A stretch of 64,000 bases of DNA from Elephas maximus indicus (GCF_024166365.1 NC_064844.1:744001-808000), one strand, 5' to 3'; positions 25,101 to 32,565 are shown, counted from the first letter of the stretch. A program made the numbers and translations. The notes: generated from the letters alone by a model not told the origin.

Positions 25101-28100
25101 TAAAGATGGGAGTGGAAGGAATGCCACTGCTGGGTTCAGGCCAAGTGTCTCTAGTTAGATAGGGAGGCAGAAGCTTTACCAGAGGTTTGTCAGGCTGCTG
25201 TCTTTGCTCATATAACATGTCCCTAACACATATGTAAATGGCGTGTGTGTGTGTGTGTATATATTTTATCAGCATGAATAAAAATATGAATGTAAAACAT
25301 CTGCCTTTTAAAATAGGTTCATACATTTTATGAAGCTGTGGGGTACATGATTGGTGCGCAGACAGACCAAACAGTACAAGAACATTTGATAGAAAAATAC
25401 ATGCTTCTCCCTAATCAAGTGTGGGACAGTATAATCCAGCAGGCGACCAAAGTAAGTTATTACTGCTTATTAAAGTTTTAATTGGGTTGGAGAAGGCAGT
25501 GTTACTTAAAAAGGTGAATTTCGTCCTTTTGATAAGTATACCTCATCTACAGGTGCCTTTCTGTGTGGTTTTGCCCATAATAAAATTGCGTGTAGTGTGT
25601 TTTTCTTTTGTTTTTTTTAGGTGATAAATTAAGACTGTTGCACTCCATCCTTGAGTAGGTGTGAGCGATAAAGACACCTGTGTTTTGTGATTTAGGGTTA
25701 TAAGTGTGATGGTAGTTTGAGGCATGGGAAGTATTTTTTGTTTCAGCAGTTAAATTTGGCAATTGGAATTTGTTTCTTCCTTTGCAGAATGTGGATATAC
25801 TTAAAGATCCTGAAACGGTCAAGCAGCTTGGTAGCATATTAAAAACAAATGTGAGAGCCTGCAGAGCTGTTGGACACCCCTTTGTAATTCAGCTTGGAAG
25901 AATTTATTTAGATATGCTTAATGTATACAAGTGCCTCAGTGAAAATATTTCTGCAGCTATCCAAGCTAACGGTAGGTACTGCTGAGTTCTCAGAGTGGCG
26001 TGTAACAGGCCAGCCTACCTTCAGTGACTTCGTTCAAGCACTCGGTGTTTTTCACAGATTTAAGTTAATTCTTCTGTTATTCCACATAACCCTTGACTTT
26101 TTTTTTTTTTTAATCACTTGTATTCCCCTTTGAATTAGTGTTAAAGTTTGTTTTCCGAGTAAGTTCACCTTGGCTCTAAGTTTTTAACAGTAAATGGGAA
26201 TAATGGCCCCTGAAGCACACATAACTGCCACTGTACGGTTTTAGGTGTCGAACTAGATTCCGCTGGATTGTTTTTCAGGCGAGATGGTTACGAAACAGCC
26301 GCTGATAAGAAGTATGCGGACAGTGAAAAGGGAGACGTTAAAGTTAATATCCGGGTGGGTGAGCCGCTCCAGCGATCCACAGATGGTGAGTCAAAGAGAT
26401 CGTCAAACCCGGGCTTCAGACCCGCGCCTTTGGATCCGGCCCCTGCTGAGGATTTGCCTTTCTAACACGTTCCCCAGAAGTTATACATAAGAATCGCCTG
26501 GGGGTCTTGTTAAAATGCAGATGCTGATTCAGTATATCTGGGGGCAGGTGCAAGTTCTCAGCAGGGAACTTGTTAGAAATTCAGAGCCTCTCAGCTGGGG
26601 TTCAGACCTGACCAAAATGGTTCAGAGACTCGTGTCTGACTTTCTGTTGTGTTTTTTTTGAGTTGATGCTGCAATAAGCTGCGTCTGTCTACACGTTTAG
26701 ATGATTAAAAGGCGATGTAGGCGTGTACGTATGGGGCTGTTCTGTCGCACTCCGTCTTACGGAAGTTCATTTAGGCGTGTACGTACGGGGCTGTTCTGTC
26801 GCACTCCGTCTTACGGAATTTCATTTAGGCGTGTACGTACGGGGCTGTTCTGTCGCACTCCGTCTTACGGAAGTTCATTTAGGCGTGTACGTACGGGGCT
26901 GTTCTGTCGCACTCCGTCTTACGGAAGTTCTTTACCAGTAGTTAGGTGCTGTCTTCTGGAGACGTTGCTGTAAAGTGGGTGCTTTCCAGCTTGAAGTTGT
27001 GAACGCGTTTAGCTCTTGCTCCTTTTAGTCGTAACATGATTTCCAGAAAGGGAAGTACGCGTCAACTTGAAAAGACATGAATTGTTTTTAGCTTTGTTGT
27101 TGTTAAACCTTTTCCTCCACTTGAGCCTTGGGGCTGTTGAACCAAAAATACCCTGTTCTCTTATCACTACTGTTTTTGAAGTAGTGGCTGACAGGTGTGC
27201 TGTTTGCTTGGATAATTTTGAATTTTTAATATCGTTCCTTAGGAAATACTTTTCAGGGAGCTTGTTCAGAGTACAACTCTCATGCCGTTCTAAAGGTTGC
27301 TTGCATAAACATTGAACACTTTTGAACATGTCGTGGTTTGACTGTATCTAAAACTTGAAAGTAGAAGGTCAGATGAATTGAAAGAATTTTGAAGTCAGTA
27401 ATTTACAAGAGTTATTTATTAAAATATTTTCCAGTTAGAATTCATTAAGTTACAATTCTTTGAGCAGGTGTTGACTAGTGTTTGATTGAGTTCCTTGGTT
27501 CCTATAGATTTTACCATCCATATAAGAAATTCTGCTCTCATGGTTTGAGAGACTTCATCCCGTTTTTTAGGTTATTATCCCACATTCACAGCATTTTTAG
27601 AACCTTGGGACCAGTCACTTCATGTTGGGCCTCAGCTTCCTTACTGTAAGAGGGATTTGAACCTCGGCTGTGTCTGTGGCATTTTCCAGCCTATGAACGT
27701 GATTTTCTGGTTTCTTTTTTGATTAAAAAGTGTTTATGTAGGAAAGCCTAATCAAAGCACAGAGTTTTCTCATTTTCTTCTGATGGTCAGCCTAAATCAT
27801 ACAGGCAGCAATGACCTAGTTGCTTACGATAGTAAGTGCGTGCCTAGCTTACAATTTTTTCTTCAACAGGTAGCTGAAAATTTTGTTCCTCCTTTGTTGG
27901 ATGCAGTTCTCATTGATTATCAGAGAAATGTCCCAGCTGCCAGGGAACCAGAAGTCCTTAGCACCATGGCTATTATTGTCAACAAGCTAGGGGGACACAT
28001 AACAGCAGAGATACCTCAAATATTTGATGCTGTTTTTGAGTGCACGTTAAATATGATAAATAAGGTATGTGGTTTACATTTCGGTTATATCATGGAAATT

Positions 28101-31100
28101 TTACGGTATATCCTTTCAACTCCTGAACTCAAAAATAATGTCTACTAATGTAGCAGAATTTTAAGCCCTTAAAGTTAAATGTTTGAATATTTAGATCAGG
28201 AAAAGACTGGTTTTTAAATCTACTACATAAAGATCTTCACAGCAAAAAAGAGTGAATTTAGATGGTAGCAGGTTTTCGAACAACAGCTAGCATTTATTGA
28301 AAACTGTACATCAGATATTTTTCTAAGAACTTAATGTTATTAATTTGTCTAAATCAACAAAAAGTTAGGTCTACTATTTTCATATATAAAAGTGTAGTGT
28401 ATGCTCGTAAGAAAAATTGAAAAACACATCAGCCAGGAAGAAAAAAATGTAAATGTGAAGTGTACAAATTTACACAATGGTTAACATCTTGCTGTATTTT
28501 TTTTCTGGTCTGTTAGTAATCTCAAAGTCACTGTAAAAGAGTGGTAGTGTAATAGGCTTAGAGTTAGGAGAAAACTGGAAGTTCTTCTCTGTGAGTTTTG
28601 ATGAGTTCTTGACTAAAAGCTTGGCCATAGGGGGTTTATGTTTCTCATTTAAGTTACACGTGCCAAGTCATCCTTTTATCAGTTAAGGTGACCTTCTCTT
28701 CCTTTGATTTGGTGATTCATATATGTCACAGTAGGTAGCTTCCCATTCCTTAATAGGTGAATTAGATTTTCTTTGGGGTAACCCTTCAGGAGGCAGTATA
28801 TCTTGGAAGGTCTTAGGGCTGGCTTGCTTTTTACCTCTGATTTAAGCTCCGGAGTTAATGGTATTGAAACTCTTGTTTTGTTCCCACCACTTATTTTTAG
28901 GACTTTGAGGAATACCCTGAACACAGAACAAACTTTTTCTTACTACTTCAGGCTGTCAATTCTCATTGTTTCCCAGCATTTCTGGCTATTCCACCTGCAC
29001 AGTTTAAACTTGTTTTGGATTCCATTATTTGGGCTTTCAAACATACGATGAGGAATGTCGCGGATACAGGTAAATACGTGGAAACGGTGTTGGGTTGACA
29101 TTGCCTGCCAATTCAAGAACCGCTTGTTACAGACAACATAGATAGATGTGTGTAATTGTACATAGGTAGGTAACACTTCTTTTTTTTTCAGCATTCTGAT
29201 TGCGGGTACCAAGTGTCTGAGTGTGTCCATAGGCAAGATCGAGTTACGGGAGGCGGGCCTGGGTTCAAGGTAGACGGAACATCACTGAGATGGAGTTCCA
29301 AGTCCTGGCCGGTGACTGAAGTGTTCCTTGTCCCCAACTGTCTTGTTTCAGGAGGGGGCATGAAGTAAATTTTAACTAAGACTTAAGAAATAGTAGAAAG
29401 GTGGCAGTAGTCATTAATTAGATGATTATTTGTAAATAAGCATCGATTTTTAGTGGATCTCCATCACTAACGTAGGCAGATTATTGTGTTAGTTGTCAGC
29501 AGAAAAGAGGGAGAGTGGGCTTTGAATGTGGCTAGCTTGACGAACGCTGAAGTCTTCTCGTGAATGTTATGCTTCTGTGACACCTTTTCCGTGTTCTCTG
29601 TCTCTTAGGGTTACAGATACTTTTTACACTCTTACAAAATGTTGCACAAGAGGAAGCTGCAGCTCAGAGTTTCTATCAAACCTATTTCTGTGAGATCCTT
29701 CAGCACATCTTTTCTGTTGTGACAGACACCTCACATACTGCTGGTAAGAATATCAGCCATCAGGGTGTTGGTATTCCAGCCATTACCACATCGTGTAGTT
29801 AATTCTTTTCTTCACACCGACAGGTTTAACAATGCACGCGTCAATTCTCGCGTATATGTTTAATCTGGTAGAAGAAGGAAAAATAAGTACACCCTTAAAT
29901 CCTGGAAATCCACTTAACAACCAAATGTTTATTCAGGAATATGTGGCTAATCTCCTTAAATCTGCGTTCCCTCATCTACAAGAGTAAGTATGTTTGATAA
30001 TCAACTTAAATATGTTTTAGTTTTAAAAAGAAATCAGTACAGTGATGATTTGATGGTTGTGTTTTGATTTGCAGCGCTCAAGTTAAGCTCTTTGTGACAG
30101 GACTTTTCAGCCTGAATCAGGATATTCCTGCTTTCAAGGAGCATCTTAGGGATTTCCTAGTACAGATAAAGGTGTGTATTTGCAACTGCAGAAATCTTAA
30201 GACTACTGTGATCACTTAATTGTTGCGTGGTAGAAAATCAGTGTCTTTTTATACTGTACAGTGTACTACTCAGTGACCCTGAGACTGGTTATAGAATGAA
30301 AAACTAAAGGCCAGGAAGAGGTTAGGTTTGGGATGTTTTTGGAAGCTTGTTATTAATGTAATTCATTTAGATCATCTAAATGTCTGTTTCAGAACTGGTA
30401 GGTGAAGAATCCCACAGACGTTAAGGAATGGAATGGGGGAAAGAAACACATTGGTAGCTCCTTTTAGGATTTTTTCTCCATTTTGTTACTGTTCTACGAG
30501 AGTGAAGAATTCATTTGGGAAACATGAGAGCAGAAGGCAACCTGTTTTTGGCTGCAGTGTTTTATTTACTCAGGCTTAACGGGAAGAACCTTCCTTGTAT
30601 CATCTTGTTTTAAAGAAATCAAAAAGTCTGTAAAACCCAGAAGTAATTTGTGAATGATCTTAACCATGACTGTTGAATAAGAACTGGTCACATAAGATCT
30701 TAGGGCTGTAAACCTTCGAGTTTTTTCCTCTAAAATACAAATCGTTTTGGTTTTTACTGTAAAAACGGTTAAGTGTAAACCCATTTAATTCACAGAGTGC
30801 AGAGAGAATGCAAAGAAGAATGAAAAATTAGACGTACTATACGAAGGAGCCCTGGTGGCGCAACAGTTAAGCTATCCAAAAAGTTGGAGTTTCAAACCCA
30901 GTGGCTCCATGTGAGAAAGAGATGGCTCCCATAAAGATTCCAGCCTAGAAAACTTGATGGGGCAGTTCTGCTGTGTCACATGGAGTTGCTGTGAGTCGGA
31001 ATCGACTGGAGGGCACAGCGGTGTATGAAAATGGTGATGATACAGCCAATTTCAGTTTAACAGCTGTCGTTAGCCTTAGGAGATACATCTCGCTGGAATC

Positions 31101-31672
31101 TTTCCTTAAAAAACCAAACCCGTTGCCGTCGAGCCAGTTCTGACTCATAGCAACCCAATAGGACAGAGTAGAACTAGTGCCCCGTAGGGTTTCTGATGCT
31201 GAAATCTTTATGGAAGCAGACTGGCTGGAGGGTTCAAACTTTTGGACCTTGCTGTTAGCAGCTGAGCGCTTTACCACTGCACCACGGGGGCTCCTCATCT
31301 TTACCTACCGGCTATATTTCATACATGTCTCTTCCACAACCTATTCGTTCAAGTAACACCTTTGGTTTTTAATTCAGCTACGTAGCATTGTGTCAGTGTA
31401 CCATAATTTAAAACCCAGCCGTTTGATGGATAGTTTCTGTTTGTCTGCATATGAGGCTAGTGAGACAAGCCATTTTCCCAAATTGAAGTTGATCATGGCG
31501 ACATTCCAACTGTGTGTCTTCACAGGAGTTTGCAGGTGAAGATACATCGGATCTGTTTTTGGAAGAAAGAGAGACAGCGCTTCGACAGGCTCAGGAAGAG
31601 AAACATAAGCTTCAAATGTCTGTCCCTGGCATCCTTAATCCACATGAAATTCCGGAAGAAATGTGTGATTAA
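1055..31672 (+). CDS. XPO1: Exportin-1 (CRM1), 22 coding exons, 5' partial
   Basis: This is the major nuclear export receptor, an importin-beta family protein that binds leucine-rich NES cargo and Ran-GTP in the nucleus and carries them through the nuclear pore. Twenty-two spliced exons read continuously from residue 77 ([10 protein letters not shown]) to the C-terminal EEMCD and stop. With the missing 76 N-terminal residues the total is exactly 1071, the human length. The order is importin-beta N-terminal/Ran-binding region (to about residue 112), Xpo1 domain (about 120-270), HEAT repeats throughout, HEAT9 acidic loop (about 423-448), NES groove in HEAT11-12 (about 521-605, Cys528 at 24651-24653) and the C-terminal regulatory helix. 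Each junction has AG acceptor and GT donor except one GC donor after 17360. No frameshift or stop interrupts it, so this is a functional gene, not a processed copy. Exons 5' of residue 77 lie before the window. Confidence 0.98.
2022..2200 (+). repeat. AfroSINE, long form, diverged
   Basis: It starts with gagccctggtagtgcagtgg and ends in a T/G-rich tail after an RTE-like tract (gagttgaaattgactcaatgg). The tRNA-derived A and B boxes are recognisable but mutated. The middle block that the short form lacks is present. Confidence 0.85.
3076..3110 (+). repeat. C-rich low-complexity tract
   Basis: Runs of seven to ten C are broken by single A residues. Similar C runs recur near 3768-3784 and 4092-4110. 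Such tracts are length-unstable and prone to assembly error. Confidence 0.9.
3695..3915 (-). repeat. AfroSINE, long form
   Basis: The reversed SINE begins with a tail reading aacctattgtcatcgagtca and ends with the tRNA-like head ccaccaaggctctc. It contains an expanded C tract at 3768-3784 in the middle of the element. Confidence 0.88.
4092..4110 (+). repeat. Poly-C tract
   Basis: This is an almost pure C run of about 18 bases. Nothing suggests a gene around it. Confidence 0.85.
4740..5028. mobile_element. Probable non-autonomous DNA transposon (MITE)
   Basis: The left end reads tagtccctgacttggtgca. The right end reads gtaagtgggggactgtctg, whose reverse complement is a diverged inverted copy of the left end. 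The interior has no coding capacity and includes a T-rich stretch at 4792-4822. I infer an ancient hAT- or Tigger-like MITE; the family is not certain. Confidence 0.45.
5930..6724 (-). mobile_element. Old L1 fragment, left part
   Basis: The text is the reverse complement of mammalian L1 ORF2 C-terminal and 3' sequence, including the part encoding the MNRHF and RRCHHMRT-like segment near 6262-6462. The frame is broken by many stops. It resumes after 7235, beyond an unrelated insert. Confidence 0.6.
6725..7235. repeat. Interspersed repeat inserted in the old L1
   Basis: A poly-T run at 6708-6727 leads into about 500 bases reading ctagtgctgctgtaacaga and onward, a stretch I recognise as a dispersed mammalian repeat. 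I cannot name the family with confidence. It splits the L1 fragment at 5930-7860. Confidence 0.45.
7236..7860 (-). mobile_element. Old L1 fragment, right part
   Basis: The reversed L1 ORF2 sequence continues here (ttgttgaaaggcttttttca, tgttccattgatctgtct). It has decayed beyond any open frame and is the continuation of the fragment ending near 6724. Confidence 0.55.
9396..9600 (-). repeat. AfroSINE, long form
   Basis: The tail ccattgccatcaagtcagcc and the head accactgcaccaccagggct are clear, with the central block intact. Confidence 0.9.
9985..10268 (-). repeat. AfroSINE (host) split by a second AfroSINE
   Basis: A - strand SINE begins at 9985 (ttgttgttaaacgcttttca), stops at 10027 and resumes at 10156. 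It ends with ccaccagggctctcc. The interrupting element at 10028-10155 is on the opposite strand and is listed separately. Confidence 0.85.
10028..10155 (+). repeat. AfroSINE inserted within an AfroSINE
   Basis: The element runs from taccctggtggtgtagtgg to a T-rich tail. It is flanked by the direct repeat taggacagagt at 10017-10027 and 10156-10166, which is the target-site duplication and itself SINE sequence. It is internally deleted. Confidence 0.85.
11065..11219 (-). repeat. AfroSINE, short form, first of a tandem pair
   Basis: The reversed SINE runs from tgttgccgtcgagtcgattc to ccaccagagtttcc. It lacks the central block, so it is the short form. The flanks carry gatcgttgt at 11056 and gatcattgt at 11220. 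Confidence 0.9.
11232..11391 (-). repeat. AfroSINE, short form, second of a tandem pair
   Basis: It has the same orientation and form as its neighbour and is flanked by gatcattgt at 11220-11228 and 11392-11400. The two units share the short-form internal structure. Confidence 0.9.
11860..12400 (+). mobile_element. L1 3' UTR fragment, lineage-specific type
   Basis: The segment ends with ctgtgtaaactttcaccaaa, then acaataaaataatt and an A-rich tail, as expected of an L1 3' end. It includes an A run at 11970-11985. No ORF2 sequence is left. The left border is approximate. Confidence 0.6.
12605..13330. mobile_element. Old L1 3' region, decayed
   Basis: The text (gaaataattttaggcttaga, ttctgttccatgatcatcc, caatttgggtttgtctct) resembles the 3' region of an old mammalian L1. 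No frame is open. The family assignment is by recognition only. Confidence 0.45.
13430..13580 (+). repeat. AfroSINE, diverged
   Basis: The copy has a decayed head (tggtttaagtggttcagttt) and a clear tail (gtcagagtccacttgatggc), then a T/G-rich end. It is one of the older copies. Confidence 0.75.
14830..14891 (+). CDS. XPO1: XPO1 exon, residues 101-121
   Basis: The 62-nt exon reads [21 protein letters not shown] after taking one base from the previous exon. The acceptor is ttaatag and the donor gtaagag. It sits at the start of the Xpo1 domain and ends in phase 0. Confidence 0.97.
14892..15120 (+). other. XPO1 intron, short
   Basis: This intron of 229 bases ends in ctccccttag. I see no repeat in it. 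Confidence 0.9.
15121..15165 (+). CDS. XPO1: XPO1 exon, residues 122-136
   Basis: The 45-nt microexon-like exon encodes [15 protein letters not shown] in phase 0 on both sides. Skipping it would keep the frame but remove part of the Xpo1 domain. Confidence 0.97.
15294..15451 (-). repeat. AfroSINE, short form
   Basis: The reversed element runs from taaacccattgccatcaagt to ccaccagggctccc, without the central block. Short direct repeats aagtacyg flank it at 15285 and 15452. Confidence 0.92.
16388..16590 (+). repeat. AfroSINE, long form
   Basis: The head agcccttggtggcacaatag, the central block and the tail gagttgaaaccgactcagtg are visible. It is moderately diverged. Confidence 0.85.
17179..17360 (+). 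CDS. XPO1: XPO1 exon, residues 137-197 (part)
   Basis: The 182-nt exon begins [10 protein letters not shown] and ends with HLKD and two bases of Ser197. Its donor is GC (AAGACAG/gcaagt), not GT. The AG/C split is required to read DSMCNEF across the junction. The codon before Lys195 or so encodes Ala (VKAKH), where I recall Ser in human. Confidence 0.97.
17361..18261 (+). other. GC-AG intron of XPO1
   Basis: The donor reads ACAG/gcaagta and the acceptor ttttttgtag. The neighbouring bases match the strong consensus usual for GC donors. No known repeat is recognised inside. Confidence 0.93.
18262..18310 (+). CDS. XPO1: XPO1 exon, residues 197-213
   Basis: The 49-nt exon completes Ser197 and encodes [16 protein letters not shown], ending in phase 0 before gtgagt. 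Confidence 0.97.
18393..18512 (+). CDS. XPO1: XPO1 exon, residues 214-253
   Basis: The 120-nt exon encodes [10 protein letters not shown] through KLISTLIYK, in phase 0 on both sides. The preceding intron is only 82 bases. The donor is gtacag. Confidence 0.97.
18513..19707 (+). other. XPO1 intron
   Basis: This intron of 1195 bases ends with a long T tract and aatag. I see no recognised element in it. Confidence 0.85.
19708..19836 (+). CDS. XPO1: XPO1 exon, residues 254-296
   Basis: The 129-nt exon encodes [10 protein letters not shown] through TMMQLKQ, phase 0 on both sides. It contributes HEAT repeat helices at the end of the Xpo1 domain. Confidence 0.97.
19837..20531 (+). other. XPO1 intron
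   Basis: This intron of 695 bases holds nothing that I recognise. Its acceptor is acttgcag. Confidence 0.85.
20532..20690 (+). CDS. XPO1: XPO1 exon, residues 297-349
   Basis: The 159-nt exon encodes [10 protein letters not shown] through RETLME, phase 0 on both sides. It reads EHGQL where I recall EHDQL in human. The open frame continues into the intron, so it is easily mistaken for a short gene. Confidence 0.97.
21118..21426 (-). mobile_element. Old L1 3' end fragment
   Basis: Segments such as cataattcacataatagaac, aagtgtacaattcagtggcc and ttttatggctggtttctttt are reverse-orientation L1 3' sequence. The copy is interrupted at 21427 by the next L1. Confidence 0.6.
21427..22440 (-). mobile_element. 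L1 3' UTR and ORF2 end, lineage-specific type
   Basis: It begins with a C/T-rich tail complement followed by tttatttagatgaaggttta, and runs through a long 3' UTR. It ends with ORF2 3' sequence near 22320-22430 (ttttatggctgagtaatatt, catccattcattgatgaac). It is 5' truncated and its reading frame is broken. Confidence 0.7.
22701..22898 (+). CDS. XPO1: XPO1 exon, residues 350-415
   Basis: The 198-nt exon encodes [10 protein letters not shown] through QLYLPVLSK, phase 0 on both sides. It reads LPVLSK where I recall LPMLFK in human. It lies in the middle HEAT repeats. Confidence 0.97.
23080..23288 (-). repeat. AfroSINE, long form, first of three
   Basis: The reversed element starts after ttaagaacca and ends catcaccaggactcc. 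It is the most diverged of the three copies. Confidence 0.85.
23298..23481 (-). repeat. AfroSINE, second of three
   Basis: The reversed copy runs from caaacccactgccatcaagt to ccaccaggacacc and has a small internal deletion. It is preceded by tttaagaacca at 23291. Confidence 0.87.
23490..23676 (-). repeat. AfroSINE, short form, third of three
   Basis: The reversed copy runs from accaaacccagtgccgttga to ccaccagggtttcc and is the best preserved of the cluster. tttaagaac flanks it on both sides, at about 23485 and 23678. Confidence 0.9.
23690..23870. repeat. MER5-like hAT fragment
   Basis: It opens aacagtggctcccaaagtgt and closes near tttgggagccattggttgt, an inverted relation typical of small hAT-type elements. 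No coding capacity. The family is inferred. Confidence 0.45.
24048..24186 (+). CDS. XPO1: XPO1 exon, residues 416-462 (part)
   Basis: The 139-nt exon encodes [10 protein letters not shown] through NMRETL plus one base. It includes the HEAT9 acidic loop (about residues 423-448), which in the family controls cargo release with RanBP1. Confidence 0.97.
24370..24551 (+). CDS. XPO1: XPO1 exon, residues 462-522
   Basis: The 182-nt exon encodes [10 protein letters not shown] through FLVTVIK and ends in phase 0. It leads into the NES-binding groove. The preceding intron is 183 bases. Confidence 0.97.
24636..24792 (+). CDS. XPO1: XPO1 exon, residues 523-575 (part), NES groove
   Basis: The 157-nt exon encodes [10 protein letters not shown] through LFEFMH plus one base. 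Cys528, the residue alkylated by leptomycin B and selinexor-type inhibitors, is TGT at 24651-24653. Lys534, Lys537, Lys568 and Phe572 are present. Glu571, a recurrent human cancer mutation site, is GAA at 24780-24782. The residue numbers assume the 76 upstream residues. The preceding intron is only 84 bases. Confidence 0.98.
24871..25034 (+). CDS. XPO1: XPO1 exon, residues 575-629
   Basis: The 164-nt exon encodes [10 protein letters not shown] through CDLQPQQ, phase 0 at its end. It completes the HEAT12 side of the groove. The intron before it is 78 bases. Confidence 0.97.
25240..25262 (+). repeat. (GT)n microsatellite
   Basis: A short GT run (gtgtgtgtgtgtgtatatat) sits in the intron between the exons ending at 25034 and starting at 25317. 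Confidence 0.85.
25317..25451 (+). CDS. XPO1: XPO1 exon, residues 630-674
   Basis: The 135-nt exon encodes [10 protein letters not shown] through IIQQATK, phase 0 on both sides. The acceptor is aaatag and the donor gtaagt. Confidence 0.97.
25452..25787 (+). other. XPO1 intron
   Basis: This intron of 336 bases holds no recognised feature. The open frames on the - strand here have no support. Confidence 0.85.
25788..25971 (+). CDS. XPO1: XPO1 exon, residues 675-736 (part)
   Basis: The 184-nt exon encodes [10 protein letters not shown] through AAIQAN plus one base of Gly736. It reads NVRACRAVG where I recall ACKAVG in human. Confidence 0.97.
25972..26278 (+). other. XPO1 intron
   Basis: This intron of 307 bases has a T run near 26100 and nothing else recognisable. 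Confidence 0.85.
26279..26385 (+). CDS. XPO1: XPO1 exon, residues 736-771
   Basis: The 107-nt exon encodes [10 protein letters not shown] through RSSDPQM, phase 0 at its end. It reads SRSSDP where I recall SRSNDP in human. Confidence 0.97.
26478..26640. repeat. MER5-like hAT fragment
   Basis: Phrases such as taagaatcgcctgggggtct and gttaaaatgcagatgctgat match the common MER5A-type pattern. No coding capacity. Confidence 0.5.
26718..26932 (+). repeat. 54-bp minisatellite, four copies, CpG-dense
   Basis: Four direct copies start near 26720, 26774, 26828 and 26882, exactly 54 bases apart and nearly identical. Each has about six CpG sites and the palindrome cgtacg (tacgta in the first copy). 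The period is a multiple of three, so two frames stay open, but this is not a gene. Confidence 0.96.
27870..28064 (+). CDS. XPO1: XPO1 exon, residues 772-836
   Basis: The 195-nt exon encodes [10 protein letters not shown] through LNMINK, phase 0 on both sides. The frame runs past the donor for a while, so the open frame is longer than the exon. Confidence 0.97.
28065..28900 (+). other. XPO1 intron
   Basis: This intron of 836 bases ends in ttatttttag. I recognise nothing in it. Confidence 0.85.
28901..29069 (+). CDS. XPO1: XPO1 exon, residues 837-893 (part)
   Basis: The 169-nt exon encodes [10 protein letters not shown] through RNVADT plus one base. It reads IPPAQFK where I recall IPPTQFK in human. 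Confidence 0.97.
29070..29608 (+). other. XPO1 intron
   Basis: This intron of 539 bases has no recognised element. Confidence 0.85.
29609..29743 (+). CDS. XPO1: XPO1 exon, residues 893-938 (part)
   Basis: The 135-nt exon completes Gly893 and encodes [10 protein letters not shown] through DTSHTA plus one base. It reads YFCEIL where I recall YFCDIL in human. Confidence 0.97.
29824..29983 (+). CDS. XPO1: XPO1 exon, residues 938-991 (part)
   Basis: The 160-nt exon encodes [10 protein letters not shown] through FPHLQ and two bases of Asp991. The preceding intron is 80 bases. The donor AAGA/gtaagt is needed for reading LQDAQVKL across the junction. Confidence 0.97.
30075..30171 (+). CDS. XPO1: XPO1 exon, residues 991-1023
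   Basis: The 97-nt exon encodes [10 protein letters not shown] through FLVQIK, phase 0 at its end. The preceding intron is 91 bases. Confidence 0.97.
30846..31022 (+). repeat. AfroSINE, long form
   Basis: The head ggagccctggtggcgcaac and the tail gtgagtcggaatcgactgga are well preserved, with the central block present and a deletion in the B-box region. Confidence 0.9.
31107..31294 (-). repeat. AfroSINE, long form
   Basis: The reversed element runs from aaaccaaacccgttgccgtc to caccacgggggctcc. It lies 84 bases from an opposite-strand copy, so the pair could fold as an imperfect inverted repeat in the pre-mRNA. Confidence 0.9.
31526..31672 (+). CDS. XPO1: XPO1 terminal coding exon, residues 1024-1071
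   Basis: The 147-nt coding part encodes [10 protein letters not shown] through PEEMCD and the TAA stop at 31670-31672. It forms the C-terminal helix and acidic tail that in the family restrain NES binding. It reads [10 protein letters not shown] and KHKLQMS, with a few differences from the human protein as I recall it. Confidence 0.97.
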   Translation, partial: EFAGEDTSDLFLEERETALRQAQEEKHKLQMSVPGILNPHEIPEEMCD

Positions 31673-32565
31673 AATCAGAAGTCTTGCTGTTTTTTGTTCT
31701 TTGTACAACTCTTGTTGGCAGAAGAAAGCAGCATCTGGATATTTGTCGACCAAAATGATGCCAATTTGTAAATTAAAATGTCACCTAGTGGCCCTTTTTC
31801 TTATGTGTTTTTTGTATAAGAAATTTTCTGTGAAATATTCTTCCATTGTTTAAGCTTTTGTTTTGGTCATCTTTATTTAGTTTGCATGAAGTTGAAAATT
31901 AAGGCATTTTTTAAAAATTTTACTTCATGCCCATTTTGTGGCTGGGATGGGGGGAGGAAGCAAATTCGATTTGAACATATACTTGTAAATTCTAATGCAA
32001 GATTATACAATTACACAGTTTTTCCTGTAAACTACCAATTTTTAATTAGGGAGCATTTTCTTTCTAGCCTGTGTTTCAGTCTAGAAGAAAAGGTAATGAG
32101 TAAAACAAATTGCGTTGTTAAAAGGCTACGGTGCTGCCTCGTCTGAAGCTGGCACCCTTTGGACTGAATGGTTTGTCGAGACTTCACGTTCTGCAAGTCT
32201 GTACGGCAAGATCATGTGCATATCATCCCATTGTAAAGCGACTTCAAGAAATATGGGAACACAGTCAGTTATTTTTACACAGTTGTTTTGTTTTTGTGTG
32301 TGTGTGCTGTCGCTTGTCGACAACAGCTTTTTGTTTTCCTCAATGAGGAGTGTTGCTCATTTGTGAGCCTTCATTAACTCGAAGTGAAATGGTTAAAAAT
32401 ATTTATCCTGTTAGACTAGGCTGCATCTTTTTAACAACTCATTAAGAAACAAAACAGAACTCTGGCTTTTGAGATGACTTGTACTAATTTACACTGTTTA
32501 CCAAGCTGTAGTGCTTTAACAACACTACTTAAAAAGCAGAATAAACTTGGTTTACATTTATTTTC
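31673..32565 (+). other. XPO1: XPO1 3' UTR
   Basis: The 3' UTR follows the stop in the same exon. An AATAAA signal at 32540-32545 precedes a T/G-rich stretch, placing the likely cleavage site near 32560. A second AATAAA at 32846-32851 could give a longer form. No SINE interrupts the UTR. Confidence 0.65.
32540..32545 (+). terminator. XPO1: Polyadenylation signal of XPO1
   Basis: AATAAA within gcagaataaacttggttta is followed by T-rich sequence. It is the best-placed signal after the stop codon. Confidence 0.65.

Larger units (their letters stand above)
26386..27869 (+). other. XPO1 intron with a CpG-rich minisatellite
   Basis: This intron of 1484 bases contains a MER5-like fragment at 26478-26640 and a 54-bp tandem repeat at 26718-26932. 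The remainder is unremarkable. Confidence 0.85.
30172..31525 (+). other. XPO1 last intron with two AfroSINEs
   Basis: AfroSINEs lie at 30846-31022 (+) and 31107-31294 (-). Nothing else is recognised. The acceptor is cttcacag. Confidence 0.85.

Noticed and set aside
26718-26932. A CRISPR array
   Set aside because: The repeats are contiguous with no unique spacers, and the genome is mammalian.
26701-26973. Repeat-rich Arg/Ser frames as a novel repeat protein
   Set aside because: The period of 54 bases is divisible by three, so a minisatellite opens more than one frame. There is no start context, conservation or splice evidence.
31512-31853. A 113-codon + strand frame over the XPO1 last exon
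   Set aside because: It is out of frame with XPO1, whose own frame ends at 31672 with the expected EEMCD terminus.
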